From: Timema cristinae
Taxonomy: Eukaryota > Arthropoda > Insecta > Phasmatodea > Timematidae
Length of the DNA stretch: 64,000 nucleotides
Reading direction: 5' to 3'
Assembly: GCA_039000515.1 (NCBI GenBank)
Contig: JBCFYV010000001.1
Location: forward strand, 49,312,032 to 49,376,031
Shown here: positions 11,776-25,424 of the stretch, piece by piece
Layout of the letters: the number at the start of each line of letters is the position of its first letter
Position numbering within the stretch: the stretch's first letter is position 1
The notes under the pieces: generated by a model
Told to the model about the DNA's origin: nothing
The model's database searches: none
The model's input: only the letters and a program-made list of their open reading frames with translations
Program-made: the position numbers and the translations under genes

Positions 11776-12955
11776 CTGCCCATCCCAGCGTTTATCAACC
11801 TTTGTGCCTAGATTGTCAACAGGGTTTGCAGCAAGAGTTTCAAGGGACGTTACAACAAAAAGCGATAAAAAGATTTGGGAGGAATGAAAATAATTATTTT
11901 AAATATTTTGTAAATATTATTTTAAAAAATACTTTTATGATCACAAATTAGTTATTGAATTTTTAAACCAAGTTTATTACTCGTCTTTTAGCTATACAAT
12001 CTCCCATTGAAAAATTTCAGAGTCTTTTTAAGTTTTGTCACCAGTTGAAAAAGGTCGGAAATCGTTGGTCTATCCTGAAAAATAAATGAGTACTGTGGAA
12101 TTAGAATACTTTATATTTAGTTTAAATGAAGAAAAACCCCCAACATCACAGTAACAAAAAAAACCCAATATGAACCCGGCGGGATTGAATTCTGCCTACA
12201 GAGTCCGAATAGTAAGAATTTGATTGTGACCAGTTTTGATCAATGAACAGAAAAAGTTTGCGGTTTTTTTTTTACAATGGTACAAGATAAACATAATGAT
12301 ATATTATTTTGCTATTTAATGTATATGTCTTAATATATTTCTAAAAAAGCTCTTAATTAATGTTGACTAGGTGAAATTGAGATGAAAAAAATGTATTCAA
12401 CCCACAAAACCTTAAATCAAAGCTCAATCCAATTACTTAACAACTGAAAAAAGCTCTATCACTTTATTATATGCTTTTTTTTTTGTGGTTTCGTAAAATA
12501 ATTTATAGCGCCTGAGACTCTTGAAAGAATTTTGAGGCAGGTCAGCCAACAAAAGACATTACTGACACCATCTTTCACTCTTACCATCAGCCTGGAGGTG
12601 CTTTAATATCAGTTTTTAGCGCCCTGACACCCCCGAAAGAAGGTTGTAACAACTGGACAACTGATATACCCCCCTTAACCAAGCTTAGTTACGTCTGAGA
12701 ACATTCATAATTCACTTCTATTCATTCTTTAATATATCCTTTCCTGACTTGTCTACATGTCTGCACATGGTCCGCCCACTTTTGTTGTTAGAGTAAAAAT
12801 TTTCTAGAAATTTCAGTATTACCAGTGCACAAATCACCATTTCATACACATCAGGACCAGCAATTCTCACCAAATTTGTTTAATGTCGTTGAATAGGACT
12901 TTTTTAGTTAATACGGTTACTAAAATATCAATAAATATTGATAAAGAGTGAACTA
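11776..12955. other. Intergenic, nothing recognised
   Basis: AT-rich sequence without frames, repeats or motifs that I can assign. Confidence 0.4.
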
Positions 12956-13110
12956 CATATCAGCCACTTCAGTAGATGCATGGTCTAAGGCGCTATTTCA
13001 CAGTAGACTGGATGGTTATGATGGGGGGTAAGAGGAGGGGATCGAGGTTTGAATCTCGGGTCGGGTATACTGAGGATGGTTTTTCTAAAATGAATTTCCA
13101 CTCCCTCCAG
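12956..13110 (+). repeat. SINE group A, 5' part
   Basis: The head reads GCATGGTCTAAGGCGCTATT. The B box GGTTTGAATCTCGGGTCGGG (around 13045-13064) is followed by the group A body ATGGTTTTTCTAAAATG and CACTCCCTCCAGGCAATG. The tail is missing, so the copy is truncated or interrupted on its 3' side. Confidence 0.7.
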
Positions 13111-13755
13111 GCAATGTTCAGGAAAAAACCTTTTATAAACATGTATTTGACGGCCAACGTTTTAGTATTTTACTATATGGTTAGTTTTTAATAAGTATTA
13201 ATAACATCCATCAAAAGAGATGCCTGCAGCTCACATAACTTGAAGTATGAACACCTGAAAGTAGATCTAGTAGCTTTTATAGCTGTCAGAAAGAATTTTT
13301 TCTATGAAAATAGGACTGTACTTACTGTTTATGGGCCCCGTTAGTGGGAGGATGATAACCCCTCCCTCAATTTGTTTTAATAAAATAGGATACTCTTTAA
13401 TAATGTAAAAAAAAGAGTGAAAGGGAAAAAAAACTCGTATGGACAGGGGTCGTAATGACTGGGTGCTGAAGGAGTGCGGTTTTTTTAAAGGAATTCAATA
13501 GTTCAATGTGAAAGAAACGTCTTATAACGTTGGTTTGGGCATGTTGACAGGATAAATTTGGATCAGATGACGAAACAAATACATGAAGGTAGAGTGTGTG
13601 AACACCAAAGAAAGGGGTAGACCATGTAAGACGTGTTTAAAATGTTGTAGATGAATATGTGAAAAGAGGAAAGCATTGAGAGTTTTAAGAATAAAGATTA
13701 TTATTATTTTTATTATTATTTATTATTTATTATTTTATTATTATTATTATTTTTT

Positions 13756-14037
13756 TAGCACGCGTCTTATACCCCTTTTAGGATACAGCACTTTTCGCTA
13801 ATGTGTAATGGTAGGGGGGATTGTGAGATGAAATGGAGGACCTACAGTTTAAAGTGGAATACGAACCACGGTGGAGGCCTGGCATTCCACAAACTCACAG
13901 TTGTAATTAATACACGTCTTGCAAAGGTGAAGGAAGGTTTTTTTTGGGGAATCAGATAAATCTGTGCTGGGACTGGGGATTGAACCCCAGACCCTAGCAC
14001 ATAAATTGACACCTTATCCCTGGACCACCAGGTCACC
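13756..14037 (-). repeat. SINE group B, near full length with target duplication
   Basis: On the minus strand it starts GGTGACCTGGTGGTCCAGGG, with B box GGGGTTCAATCCCCAGTCCC. It runs through GTGGAATGCCAGGCCTCCAC and ends in the shared tail, then an A/T-rich simple tail. AAGAATAAA occurs at both 13687-13695 and 14038-14046, consistent with a target-site duplication. The head has tRNA-like A and B boxes. Confidence 0.85.
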
Positions 14038-14137
14038 AAGAATAAAAGAACATGTATATCTCACTGAATGGATGTTGAAGGGGGTATTTCAAGGATAGGA
14101 AAAATGTGGAGAAAGGTTTGTGAAGGGTGGATTAGGT

Positions 14138-14425
14138 TGTATGTATGTAGTAATATGTATGTATATATGTTATTATGTATGTAATGTATGTATGTATGTA
14201 TGTATGTATGTATGCATGTATATATGTGTGTATGTTTTATTGTATGTTTGTATGTATGTATGTATGTATGTATGCCTTGTATGTATGTGTGTATGTATGT
14301 TATGTATGTATGTATGTTTTGTATGCCTGTATGTATGTGTGTATGTATGTATGTATTATGTGTGTATGTATATATGTATGTATGCATGTATGTATGTATG
14401 TATGTATGTATGTATGTGTGTTATG

Positions 14426-14459
<34 letters not shown>

Positions 14460-14672
14460 TGTATGTATGTATGTATGCCTGTATGTATGTGTGTATGTAT
14501 GTATGTATGTATGTATGTATGTATGTATGTATGTATTATGTGTTTTATGTATTATATGTATGTATGTATGTATGCATGTATTGTATGTATGTATGCTTTT
14601 ATGTATGTATGTATGTATTTTATGTATGTAGTATGTATGTTATGTATGTATGTATGCATGTATGTATGTATG

Positions 14673-14706
<34 letters not shown>

Positions 14707-14751
14707 TGTTATGTATGTATGTATGTATATTGTAATTTTTATGTATGTATG
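14138..14751. repeat. TGTA/ATGT tetranucleotide microsatellite
   Basis: About 600 bp of TGTA repeats is interrupted by occasional trinucleotide slips and GC variants. It runs directly into the N gap, so the array is probably longer and the gap may have been caused by it. Long frames rich in Met/Tyr/Val/Cys across it are artefacts of the repeat, not genes. Confidence 0.98.
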
Positions 14752-14851
14752 NNNNNNNNNNNNNNNNNNNNNNNNNNNNNNNNNNNNNNNNNNNNNNNNN
14801 NNNNNNNNNNNNNNNNNNNNNNNNNNNNNNNNNNNNNNNNNNNNNNNNNNN
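14752..14851. other. 100-N assembly gap
   Basis: Exactly 100 N, the conventional length for a gap of unknown size. It follows the microsatellite. Confidence 0.99.
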
Positions 14852-15949
14852 TTTATGTGAATAGTGGTAAAGACATGCTAAACCAAACAGTTAAATGTTC
14901 TATTTATTTTTTCAGTTTTTGCTAATGGTTTGTTTCATTGGTGGAATACAACGTAGTAAAGACACCAAAAAGTTTATAAACACAAAATTTCACAGGCGCA
15001 TTTACGTCCCCAAAATTTCACTACTACTTCAACCCCGGGAGGGGTTTTTAATTCCAAACGTTTTTAGATGCCAAAAACCCCCTTTCCTCTTTTTCCCTAA
15101 AACAAAGGGTTTTTAAACGGCAACAATTTCAATTCGAAATAAACCCCTGGGTACGGCCGTAGCGAAAAATTTGAGCCCCGTTTAAAAGGATAGTCCTTAT
15201 ATCGAAAAAACAATTAAAATAATAAAATCTGGAATGACAAATAACTGGTTTTATTCCTTTTATCTCTGTTGATATGTTAGGAGGGGGTAACAAGGAGCAT
15301 GAAATTTTTAATTGCTACGGTTAGTTTTTCTGTCTAAATCGCAACCTAGTTGATAGCTATCAATTGTATTGGATGCATAAACATAACATCAACCGGGGGG
15401 GTACTACAACCGACGTTTAATGATGATAGGAAGGGGTTGAGGTTTTCTGCCGCTACAGTAAAGTCCGTTCATCGGGGGTTTAACGAGTATAAAACTGTCC
15501 TCCCCAAAAATACCGCTTTTTTTCCTCGAAAACCTTTTGTCGACGTTTTTTTAATCCGGGTTTATTTTGCGAAAAATGTAGCCACTGAGCAAGAACATCG
15601 TAAACTTAAGTTGGATCCTGGGGTTTGTTGGAAGGTTTTTACCCTTTATTTTAAAAAGGGGTTTCCTTTCATGAAGAAAATGATGGCGGATTTATTCAAC
15701 CTTTCGTGGCTACTTTAAGATTTTAGTATTCCCCCCTTCTCCAAACAACCAAAAGACAGAAGGGAGATGTTAAAGTACATTAAAAAATTCTTTTATAATA
15801 AACAACACCATATGTATATCTTGTTGAAATATTCGTGCTATATAAATTGACGTAAAATCTATAAATAGACCATAGTCATCATCGGGAACCCTTCCAGTTT
15901 GCCGGGGAGAGTGTTTGGGAAATACGTTCTCCAATGCGCGTCAGATACT

Positions 15950-16340
15950 TAAGTTCCCCCCCCCCCACCTCCAAAAAATTTAAATTTTTAAATACACCCT
16001 TTTTGCACCATTTTCCCCGTTTTGAAACCCAAGTATTACTTTTTTCCCCCCAACCAAGAACTTTTTTATTTTAAGGGGGGCCAAGTTAAGGGTACCCCCC
16101 CCACTATAAAAATGTTGGATTTTTTCATCCCATTTAAAGTCCTGTTTTGCACCGTTTGCACCCATTTTGCTTTTGAAACGAATATTTTTCAAAAAAAAAA
16201 ATTTTTTAAAAATGGAAAAAAGTGGGGGGCCGATTTAAAGCGTCCCCCCACTCACTGATTGGTTTTTTTTTTTCAATGCCAAAATAAATTCCTTTTTTGC
16301 ACCCAAGTATGCGTTTGCACCCAAATAGATTCGCTAGAAA
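15950..16340 (-). repeat. Satellite block, minus orientation
   Basis: Reading the minus strand gives repeated TTGGGTGCAAA and GGTGCAAA motifs separated by about 150-180 bp of A-rich then G-rich then T-rich sequence. The same unit is present in plus orientation at 22050-22680. The GGGGGG.ACCCTTAACTTGGC segment is shared between the two blocks. Confidence 0.65.
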
Positions 16341-16934
16341 AAAAATTAGTTACCAAAAAATTAAGTCGTTGGACCTTCCTCCACCCCACACCCCAAAATT
16401 AAAAATGCAAATATACCACGTTTTTTAAAATTTTTAGACCGTTTTGGATTTAAATATTTTTTTAAGAAAAAAAAATTTTTAAAGTTAAAAATTGGGTGGC
16501 CAATTTAAATGTAAACCCCCAATTTAAAAAAAAAAAGTTTTGTAAACCCCACTTAATTTTTCCTCGGAAAACATCTTTTTTAAGTACAATAAAAAAAAAT
16601 TTTTATCAAAAAATCAAACAACATTGCCCAAAACATTTTTTTTAATATTTAAAATTTTTAAAAAAAGTTTTTTTTTTTTTCTTTAAACTCCCCTAAAAAT
16701 TTTTATTTTTGTCAAAAGTAAATATACTTCTTATTTATCATGATAAAAATTAACAGACCCCCTTTTAAATAACAAATTAAAATATTTTTTGAAAGATTTC
16801 AAATTTTCTAAAATTTATCTATGTAAACTAAACTTAAATTAAATTTTTTTATAAAAAAACATACGTTTTTTTTAAATCGTGGTAAAAAATCCCAAAATGG
16901 AAAAATTGTAAAATCTATTTTAAAAAAAAACCCA

Positions 16935-17090
16935 CTCAGTGGCGAATTGCCCAAAGGTTCAATTTCCGTTAGACGGGCCCCTGCTGGAGATGGAAGGACG
17001 ATTTTCGAATACCGACGTGTCTACTGGGGTATTTTTCCTAAATTTTTTCCACTCCCAGCAATGCATTTGACACCTCAAAATGTTTTTCTT
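16935..17090 (+). repeat. SINE group A, decayed
   Basis: CAGTGGCGAATTGCCCAAAG (A-box region), then GATTTTCGAATACCGACG (B-box region) and CTACTGGGGTATTTTTCCTA with CCACTCCCAGCAATGCA follow the order of group A. Many homopolymer differences fit the quality of this contig. Confidence 0.6.
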
Positions 17091-20000
17091 TCTCCCTCCC
17101 CCTTTAGAGTAAAAATAATATTGGAAAAGTGAACAGGCAATAAAACAAGGGAATTTCAATTTTTTTTTTTTTTAAACACAATTGTTCAAATAAAAGAAAT
17201 CAGCACTGGGTTTTAAAAATGTATTGTTTAAGAAAAACCCAAAAATTATGAAATTTTTTTATTGTAAATAACTTGCCAGTACCCTTTTTTGACCCCCAAA
17301 CGTTAAAATTTTTTCAAAATTTAAAAATTTTTATAAAAATCATTTTTTTGGGTAAACTCCCCTTTAGTAAATTTTTTCCCTAAAAGAAGTGTACATTTTA
17401 TTTGTCTTTTTTAAAAAATCCCCAGATTTAAAATTTTTAAACCAAACGTTAAAGCCATTTTCAAAAATTTTTGACTTTACGAAAAATCTTCTTAAACTCC
17501 CTAGAATTTTTTTTACTAAAGTGTCAGTTTTATTTGTCAGAAAAAACACTGCTCGTAAAAAATTTAAAAAAAATTTAGAGCCTTCCTAAATATTTGTAGT
17601 TTCAAAATTCATCTTAAATAAACTACCGTTAATATAAGGTTTAGTGTCAAAATCAACACAAACTCCCAAAGTTAGCCATTAATTTTGAACGAATCATTCA
17701 AAAAATTTAGTTTTTAAATTATAAAAAAAAGAATTGTAAAATCCATTTTTTTTTCAGGGAAATTAATTAAAAGTTTCAAAATATTTTTTAGTTGAAAATG
17801 CTGTTACAAAAGTCTTTTTTTCCCCATATGTAAAAAAAAATCCATAAAAAAAAAAGGGGGTTAAATATATTTAGGATTTTTTAACTTGTGAATAGTTATT
17901 TATAAAAGTCAAACATTTAAATATAAATACAGTTGGTATTTAAATTCTAAAAAGTTAAATTACTTTTTCAAAAAATTATTAAACAGTCTAATTTTAAAAA
18001 ATTTGGGATTAAAAATTTTGGGGGAAAATTTTTTACATCTCTCAATGTATAGCTAAGCCCTTTTCAAGTTAAAAAAAACATTTTTTTTCAGAAAAAAAAG
18101 TGTGTCTATTAATGGATAAAAAATATATTTTTCCTTTTTCGACTTTATAAAAAAAAATATTTAATGACCCATGGTGGGGATATAAAAGCCCCTTTAAATT
18201 TTATAATTATAATTTCCTTAATGAAAAAATTTGTCTTAAATTCAAAAAGTCATGGAGATAAAATTTAATGCCAAATTTTTAATTGTGTATAGGTATATTT
18301 TAAATCAAACATTTTAATAATTATAAATATAGGAAAATGGTAGTTTATTTTTAAAGATGCCCTGCAACCCTTCCAGGTCGAAAAAATTCCATAAAAGAAC
18401 TCAACTAGGGTAGTTCGTTCTTACATTGACCACTGGTCAGATAACAATCAGGTGACGTTGCTCAGCAAGCTTTTTTTAAGATAGCGATAGAAATTTTTGA
18501 ATTTCTTGAATTTAAAGTAATGAATATTGAGAAAAACAGGGTTTACCCATTAATATTCACATAGTAAACCTCAAAAAAAGGACACCACTATATTCCCCCC
18601 TTATGCACGCCCCCCTTTTCTTTAATGTGTGGTAAAGGGGGAACAAAAAATTAAATCCATAAAATATAATAACTCTAAAAAAAAGGATACCCTTTAATGT
18701 TAAATTTTTTGCCATCACAGTTCCAGATATTATACCTTAATATAAAAATAAAAAAATTTCCAAAAACAACCTTTCACATAAAAGAATTAAGTAAAGAAAA
18801 CCAAAATTAATATCAAAAATGAAAAACCCAACAAAAATTTATGAAAAATTTGATGACTTAAAGAACTGCGAAAAAAAAAAAACAACAAATGCAATAATTT
18901 CTTACCCTTAGCATTAAAAAAATACACCAAAAAAATGTATTGTAAAAAGACGTTCCCTTCCCACCCCAGTAGCATTACAGGTGCTCTACAAAACTATATT
19001 TAACGGGAGAGATACTCAAAACATAAACCTTCGCCACCGTTTTCCCAAAAACTTTAAATTTTCCCAAGACTGCAGGTAAAAATATGAGGTTAAAGACAAA
19101 GAACAATTAAACTCCCCGATTCATCTTTCCCACCAAATAAAAGATTACTCGTATATAAACCCTTACTCTCTGTAAAAGGTTAGTGATCAGCAGAGTCGAA
19201 AACCGCATTGCACCCACAAAAATTGATGATTGAAGAGAACCGTACCAACTCAAGAACCCCAAAAAAAACCTTTTTTTACCGTCCTTTCTCAAAAAAAAAG
19301 CTCCACACATTGTATCAAACCCCCAAAAGGGTGGCAAAACGTTAATTTTTTTTTACAAAACCTAGCTTACATAAAAAAAAACAAAACTTTTAAAAATAAA
19401 AAACAAAGAGAAATGATTCAGTCACTAAAAATAAAAAAAGGGAAAAATTTAAATGCGAAAATTTAAAAATGTTAAGAAAATAGTTACTGAAGTTATAAAC
19501 GCAGTGTCACCATCTGTCGTCTTGCAAAACACTCACCCAGCCCCTCCCCCCTTTTGGGGCATGTCTTTTGATTTAGTAACATTTGCTAGTGGCAAAAAAA
19601 GAGTAAATGCTAAGACAGGTACGAACACAAGTTTTAAAGACTTCAACTAAGTTCTCCAAAAAAGAATTTATCAGTTTATCTTTAAAAGTTACAAAAATAG
19701 CCTATAAATATGCTGCCACCAAACTACTTTTGAAAACATACGGGGAATGAACAACTGGTTTCCTGGATATTCGGAAACAATAAAGCAAAACTCATTGACA
19801 ACATTGGGGATGTTTAATTCCAGACCCTCGAAGAAACTAACCCGAAATACCTTAAAAAAAAAAAAAAAAAAAAAGTGTTTCTATCGTGCAAATTATTGTG
19901 AAATGTAGAATGTGAACATGCGGTGTATTTATGATGAAGCCTTTTACGCCGAAAATGCATAAATTACGTGTTTTTAATAAAAGAGAGCAAATGTGCCTTT

Positions 20001-22049
20001 TTTTGTACTGACAAAATGCAGCCCAATCTGCAAGGCCAACAAGTTTCAAAAGGATGCAATTTTCCCCGCCACTAAAACAAAAGTATTTTCAATTGCTTTA
20101 TGGATTGGGGTTTCGATCAAGAATCGTCTTCCAGGGAAGACCAAAGCGTGTGATTTAGATGTCGGAGGGAAAAATGGAGTGTATTTTTTCCCCAAAAAAA
20201 GGTCAAAAAGCTGATATTTTTTTCGCAGTAGAATTGGGGATTTTATGGAAGTAGCATAAAGGAAAAAAATAATTACAATGCCACCCGCGTGGCCATTTTA
20301 ACGAAAAGAAGCAATTCAGTACAAAGTTCTTAACTGTGGAAAACGTCTGGAAAAAGTGCAAAATACCTTCCTGATGTTCAACTGTTATTGAAATTGTTTT
20401 ATGCCATCCAAACAGATTTAAAATTCAAAGCTTATCCTGACTTCACCCCAATTTTTGTAGGCCACCCCGGTATTTCAGAAGAGGGATTTTATAGGGAAAG
20501 AATTACAAAAACAAAGGGGGTTCCCCCGCAAAATGGCACACAAATTTTAAGTTAAGAAAGATGGAAATTCAAAAATTTCAAATGGGCCCCCTTCATTTTT
20601 CATAAAAACCCCACTTTGCCAATAACTGCAGTTTTTGTTACTAATGATACTTGCGCCCCCAACCGAATAGCCCGCATTGTTAATGTTTATTTTTATTACC
20701 AAGTATTAACTATCAAGGGGAATGGGGCCCCAAAAAATTTGTGCTAATTTGCCAGGATTTTCCCTTTTGGTGTGTTCCAATAATGTTTTCAGGGAAATCA
20801 AATTTGGGGGTGTGTTGAAAGGGAATGAAAATTTGTCTGTAAAATTTTAAAAGCCATTTACAGTAAAAGACAGTGGGAGAAAGTAAGATAGGGATTTAAT
20901 AAAATGAAATCGAAAATTGCCCCCCAAGTTTTGCTCTAAGATTTTTCTATATTGAGGGATATTTTATCAGTGCATAATTTGGAACAATGATTTTTTTGCT
21001 CATCAAATACCCCTCTTTGAACCGGGCATGGTTTAGAAGTAGTAATGGTTTTATTCCCGAAAATTAAAAGAAGTCACCGCACTTTCAGAAATATTAGGTC
21101 AAAAATTATCTTTAAAAACAAAAATGATCTCCAAAATTTTGTCTTTGCCTAGCTATTTCCCCTGCACCCTTTTGTTTTTGTAGAAAGATGAGATCAGAAG
21201 TTGAAAAAGTAGCATCTTTTTCCCATGATGAGAATATGTGATGAAAAAACTTTTAATATAACACAGCATTTCAAAAACCCTTTTAAGTACAGTAATAATG
21301 TTTCTTTTTGTATTTTGGGATTTTTCTATTTACACGAAAAACAAAAGCATGACAAATTAACTACTTTTTGGGGGAATTACTGTAAGAAATATGGTTCATA
21401 AAGTTTAATTATCTTTTTTTTACTTTTCAAAAAAAAGTTTTTTTCAAAACACTTAATTCTCCCAAACTTGAATTAAAAGATTTTTTCCTAAGGCTTTTAT
21501 TTTGAGTTTAAAAAGTTATTTTTTAAAGATAACATTTTTTTTTAGAAGCCAATAATGCCATTGAACAAGTTAAGTTATTTCATAAGTTCACATCTGCTGA
21601 GGAATTTAAACTAATGTTTTCATGCTCTGGGGCCCTTAATGTTTTGATAGGGAGGCCATAAAAATTTTAAACAAATTTATTATAGTTGTTACCATTAGTA
21701 AATCTAAAAACATTAATTTTTTACTCCCAAAACTAATGAAAAAAAAAATTAAAATGTTTAGCGTTTATTAATTTTTGGAGATATATTAATCTGTCAGCCA
21801 ATTGTAGATACATTTTTAGCTTTTAATTTTTTGTTAGTGTGGACTTTTTTAAATTTTAAAAATTTATGGGCGTTTACAGCAAAATGTTGTAAAAAGTAAC
21901 ATGAATTTCCCCCTTCCCCCGCGCCACCATCCCTGCCCTGGGCCCCCCCCCCCCCCCCCCACCCCCACGCATGATTTTTGGAATGGCAAAATGTGTTTTT
22001 TAATTTATGGGGGGCCAAAAAAATAACTTTAAAAAAACAAGGCAATACT
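17091..22049. other. Very AT-rich block, nothing recognised
   Basis: Long A and T runs throughout with frequent short frames that have no coding character. No RNA gene, transposon protein or terminal repeat could be recognised. Sequence quality limits what can be said. Confidence 0.4.
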
Positions 22050-22680
22050 TGATCAAAATTTACCGGCAAGCCCCGTTGCTCCCCAAGGAGAATCCAACGA
22101 TTTTGTTTTTTTTTATCTTAAAAAATTTTTTCCGCAAAACTTTTTGGGTGCAAAACCCAAACTGGGTGAAAAATGGTGCAAAACAGGATTTATTTTTTCA
22201 TTTAAAAAAAAAAACCCCTATTGAGTTGGGGGGGGGGGGGGGTTTCTTTTCTTGGCCCCCCACCCCTTTTTTCCCTTTTAAATATATTTTTTCTTTGAAA
22301 AAAATATTCGTGGGAAAACGCCCTACTTGGGTGCAAAACGGTGCAAAACAGGACATTTATTTTGGCATTGAAAAAAAACCCCCAAACGTGAATGGGGGGG
22401 GACCTAAATTGGCCCCCCCCCTTTTTTCCATTTTTAAATATTTTTTTTTTTCAAAAATATTCAGGTGCAAAAACGCAATACTTGGGTGCAAAACGGTGCA
22501 AAACGGTGCAAAAAAAAGGACTTTTAATGGGGAAAAAAAATCCAACATTTTGATGTGGGGGGGTACCCTTAACTTGGCCCCCCCTTAACTAAACTGTAAA
22601 CCCTCTTTTGGGTTGGGTGAAAAAGTAATACTTGGGTGCAAAACGGTGCAAAAAAGGTGAAAAGTGGGGTATTTAAAATT
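22050..22680 (+). repeat. ~150-165-bp satellite, about four units
   Basis: Motifs of the type ACTTGGGTGCAAAACGGTGC recur near 22155, 22322, 22478 and 22628, i.e. every 150-165 bp. Each is followed by GGACTTT, an A-rich run, a G-rich run, GGCCCCCC and TTTTTAAATATTTTT. The TGCAAAACGG core is itself locally duplicated. An inverted block lies at 15950-16340. Confidence 0.75.
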
Positions 22681-22904
22681 ATTTTTTTGGGGGGGGGGGG
22701 TTCAAATTAAAGTGATCTCTTCTTTAAAACAAAAATCCTTCCAAAACTCTTTCCCCAGCATCTCCCCCGTCATACCTTCCTTTATAATCGGGCCTCACCT
22801 CCGCGGGGGCCTCAATATTCTCATGCCCCCACTTTTTCCCCCGTGGTGTTCTTGTTTTTCCATTTCTTCACATGCCGAACCATTTAGTCTAGGACCCGAT
22901 TAAA

Positions 22905-24320
22905 AATTTCCCCCTTTATCTTTACTCCTAATCCTCTTCATTTTTCCCTTTTCCTAACTCCTTCTCAGCCTTGTTCCTAACTCCTCTCTCATTTTTTGTT
23001 CCCAATCCTCTTCACGTCCTTTTTCCTAACTCCTCTCTCATGTCCCTTTACTCATAGCTCATTCCCCCGTCCTTTCCAACTCCTCTCTCCGTCCTGTTCC
23101 TAATCCTCTCTAAGTCCTTTTTCCTAATCCCCCTCCCACTCTAGTTTAATCCCCTTTTCCCCGTCCTTGTTTCCCAACCCCTCCCACGTCCTTTATCCTT
23201 CCCCCTTCAACTTTCCCCCCGTTACTAAATCTTCTCCCAAAGCCGTTCCTAATCCTCTCCCACGTCCTTGGTTTCCCAATCCCCTCTCATTCCCTTTTTC
23301 CTAACTCCTCCTAACGTCTTTTTCCCAACTCCTCTCCCCGTCCTTGTTCTAACTCTCCCAGTCCCTTTTTCCCCATCCCCTCTCCGTCCTTTTCCTAACT
23401 CCCCCTTCATGTCCTTTTTCCTCTCCTCTCCCACGTCCTTGTTCCTAACTCCTCTATCCGACTTGTTCCCAATCCTCTTCGTGTCTTGTTCTTAACTCCT
23501 TCCCCCTCCCTTTTTCCTAACTCTCTCATATCCTTGTTTTCCTAATCCTCTTTCCCCTCCTTGTTCCTAACTCCCTCCCGCCTTGTTCCAACTCCTCCCC
23601 AATCCCTTTTTCTAACTCCTCCCCCCCTTTTTTAATTCCTGCTGGGTTTTAACTCCCTTCCACGTCCTTGTTCCTAACTCCTTTCCACGTCCTTGTTCCC
23701 AAATCCCTCTCATGTCCTTGTTCCCAATCCCCTTCCCTCCTTGTTCCCAACTTTCGTCTAGTTTTTCCCAACTCCTCTTCATGTCCCTTTAACCCAACTC
23801 CCCTCCCACGTCCTTGTTCCCAATCCTCTCTCAGTCCTTTTTTCCTAACTCCTCCCCACGCCTTGTTCCCAACTCCTCTCTCATGTCCTTTACTCTACTC
23901 CTCCCCCTCCTTTTTCCTAAAATCCTCTTCATGTCCGTGTTCCAACTCCTCTCTCATGTTCTTTTTCCTAACTCTTCTCCGTCTTTGTTCCCAACCCCCT
24001 TCCCCTCCTTTTTTCCTAACTCCCTCTATTTCCTTTTCCTAATCCTCTCTCAGTCCTTGTTCTTAAATCCTCTTCTTTTCTTTTTCCTAACACCCTCTCA
24101 TGTCTTTTTCCTAACTCTCTTCCACTCCCTTTTTCCTACTCCCCTCTCCTCCCTTTTTCTAACTCCTCCCATGTCCTTTTCCTAACTCCTCTCTCATGTC
24201 CTTTTCCTAACTCCTCTTCCCCTCCTTGTTCCTAACTCCCCCTTTACGTCCTTGTTTCCCAAACTCCTCTCTCACGTCTTGTTCCTTACTCTTCCTCAGT
24301 CCTTGTTCCAACTCTATCTC
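22905..24320. repeat. Pyrimidine-rich ~25-bp minisatellite
   Basis: More than fifty loosely conserved units of the form TCCTAACTCCTCTC followed by CACGTCCTTGT or CATGTCCTTTT. One strand is nearly pure C/T with regular TAA and ACG interruptions. Homopolymer errors blur the unit length. Proline/serine/phenylalanine-rich frames through it (for example 23668-24185) are repeat artefacts. Confidence 0.9.
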
Positions 24321-25014
24321 TTTGGGGCTTCCCAGGGTTTTTGAACAATTCATTTCACGATTGCAGCTCTTTTTTAAATGTGCCATCTCAAAACTGCTTG
24401 AGAATGAGGAAAAGTATAGCTTCTAGTAGACTCCTTGGCTCTACTGGTACCTTCTTGTCACAAATTAGCGGTCGGCAAATCAAAGTGTTGCCCCGTTGGT
24501 AACTTTTGGGTACTCGATGTTTATGTCTTTTACAGGTTACCACCAAATCAGGTGTCTGAATCTTGGATACTTTCCAGTTGTCTCCTTTTCAGATGCATGG
24601 CTTTTTTGAGTTATTTTAGTGATTTTCAAGGAAACTGTTTGGTTTTTACCATGCATTTTATACTTTTTGATACTAAGCCCCACAACCATTCGATCCTGTA
24701 CTTCTCCTCAGTGCCCCCCAAACCCCTAGCATAGGTAACCCGGGTATTTAGGTCTTTGTTCCCCTTTTTTTTCGGTATTTTTTGTACATATCTATGACAG
24801 TAACAAACAGAAAAAGGGGAAATCAAATTTTTGGTTCAACCCCCTTTTTTTTCTTAAACAGCCCTGAACCTCCTTTACAATTTACACGTCAGGATTTTTA
24901 TGATATGAGATAACATTTTTTTGTTAAAATATGATATAAAAACAAAAATTATTTGAAAACAATTTTTATTAAATCTATATTTAAACTAATTTATTAAAAC
25001 ATTAGATCATCTGT

Positions 25015-25165
25015 AGCATACCTGCTTAGTAAGTCAAAAGGGCTGGGTTTGATTCCCCATTGTTTAAAAAGTATTAGAGTAATTGGGTTCCCCCCCTCAC
25101 AGTAAAAGGGTTTAAAGATTGGGGGCTGGGTGTTGTGTTGTTCTTGATAATTTATTTATAAGTGT
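25015..25165 (+). repeat. SINE group C-like copy, decayed
   Basis: ACCTGCTTAGTAAGTCAAAA (A-box region) and GGGCTGGGTTTGATTCCCC (B box) are followed by GGGGCTGGGTGTTGTGTTGT, matching the GGGTGATGTGTCTGTT part of other group C copies. The placement is tentative because of sequence quality. Confidence 0.5.
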
Positions 25166-25424
25166 GCTTGGTATAAATTTGTCGGGTCAGAAAGTTTTTC
25201 GATAAATATCTCAAAACAAAAATCATATTTTTAATGATAAAAAGACCCAATTAAATTTTTGAATAAACAGTTTTCCGCATTTTCAAATCACGTGCTTTAA
25301 ATTAATTGAAATTTTTTCGTTGATATTTTAACAATTTCAAATCATACAAAATTATATAATATCATGTAATCTATAGTTTAATTTTTCTGTAAAAAAGTGG
25401 ACAAAGGCTTTCTTCAAACTAGTT

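Noticed and set aside
14120..14925. Long plus-strand frames rich in Met, Tyr, Val and Cys, and minus-strand His/Thr/Ile frames
   Set aside because: They are translations of the TGTA microsatellite; all frames stay open because the unit lacks stops in most registers.
15350..15718. 122-codon plus-strand frame in the contig after the first gap
   Set aside because: Composition is plausible but no domain is recognisable and the contig has inflated homopolymers, so the frame cannot be trusted.
22007..22588. 193-codon plus-strand frame
   Set aside because: It runs through the ~150-165-bp satellite in poorly polished sequence and has Lys/Phe/Asn-rich low-complexity composition.
23268..24426. Pro/Ser/Phe-rich frames suggesting a repetitive secreted protein
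   Set aside because: They follow the pyrimidine-rich minisatellite in every register, and the sequence has homopolymer errors.
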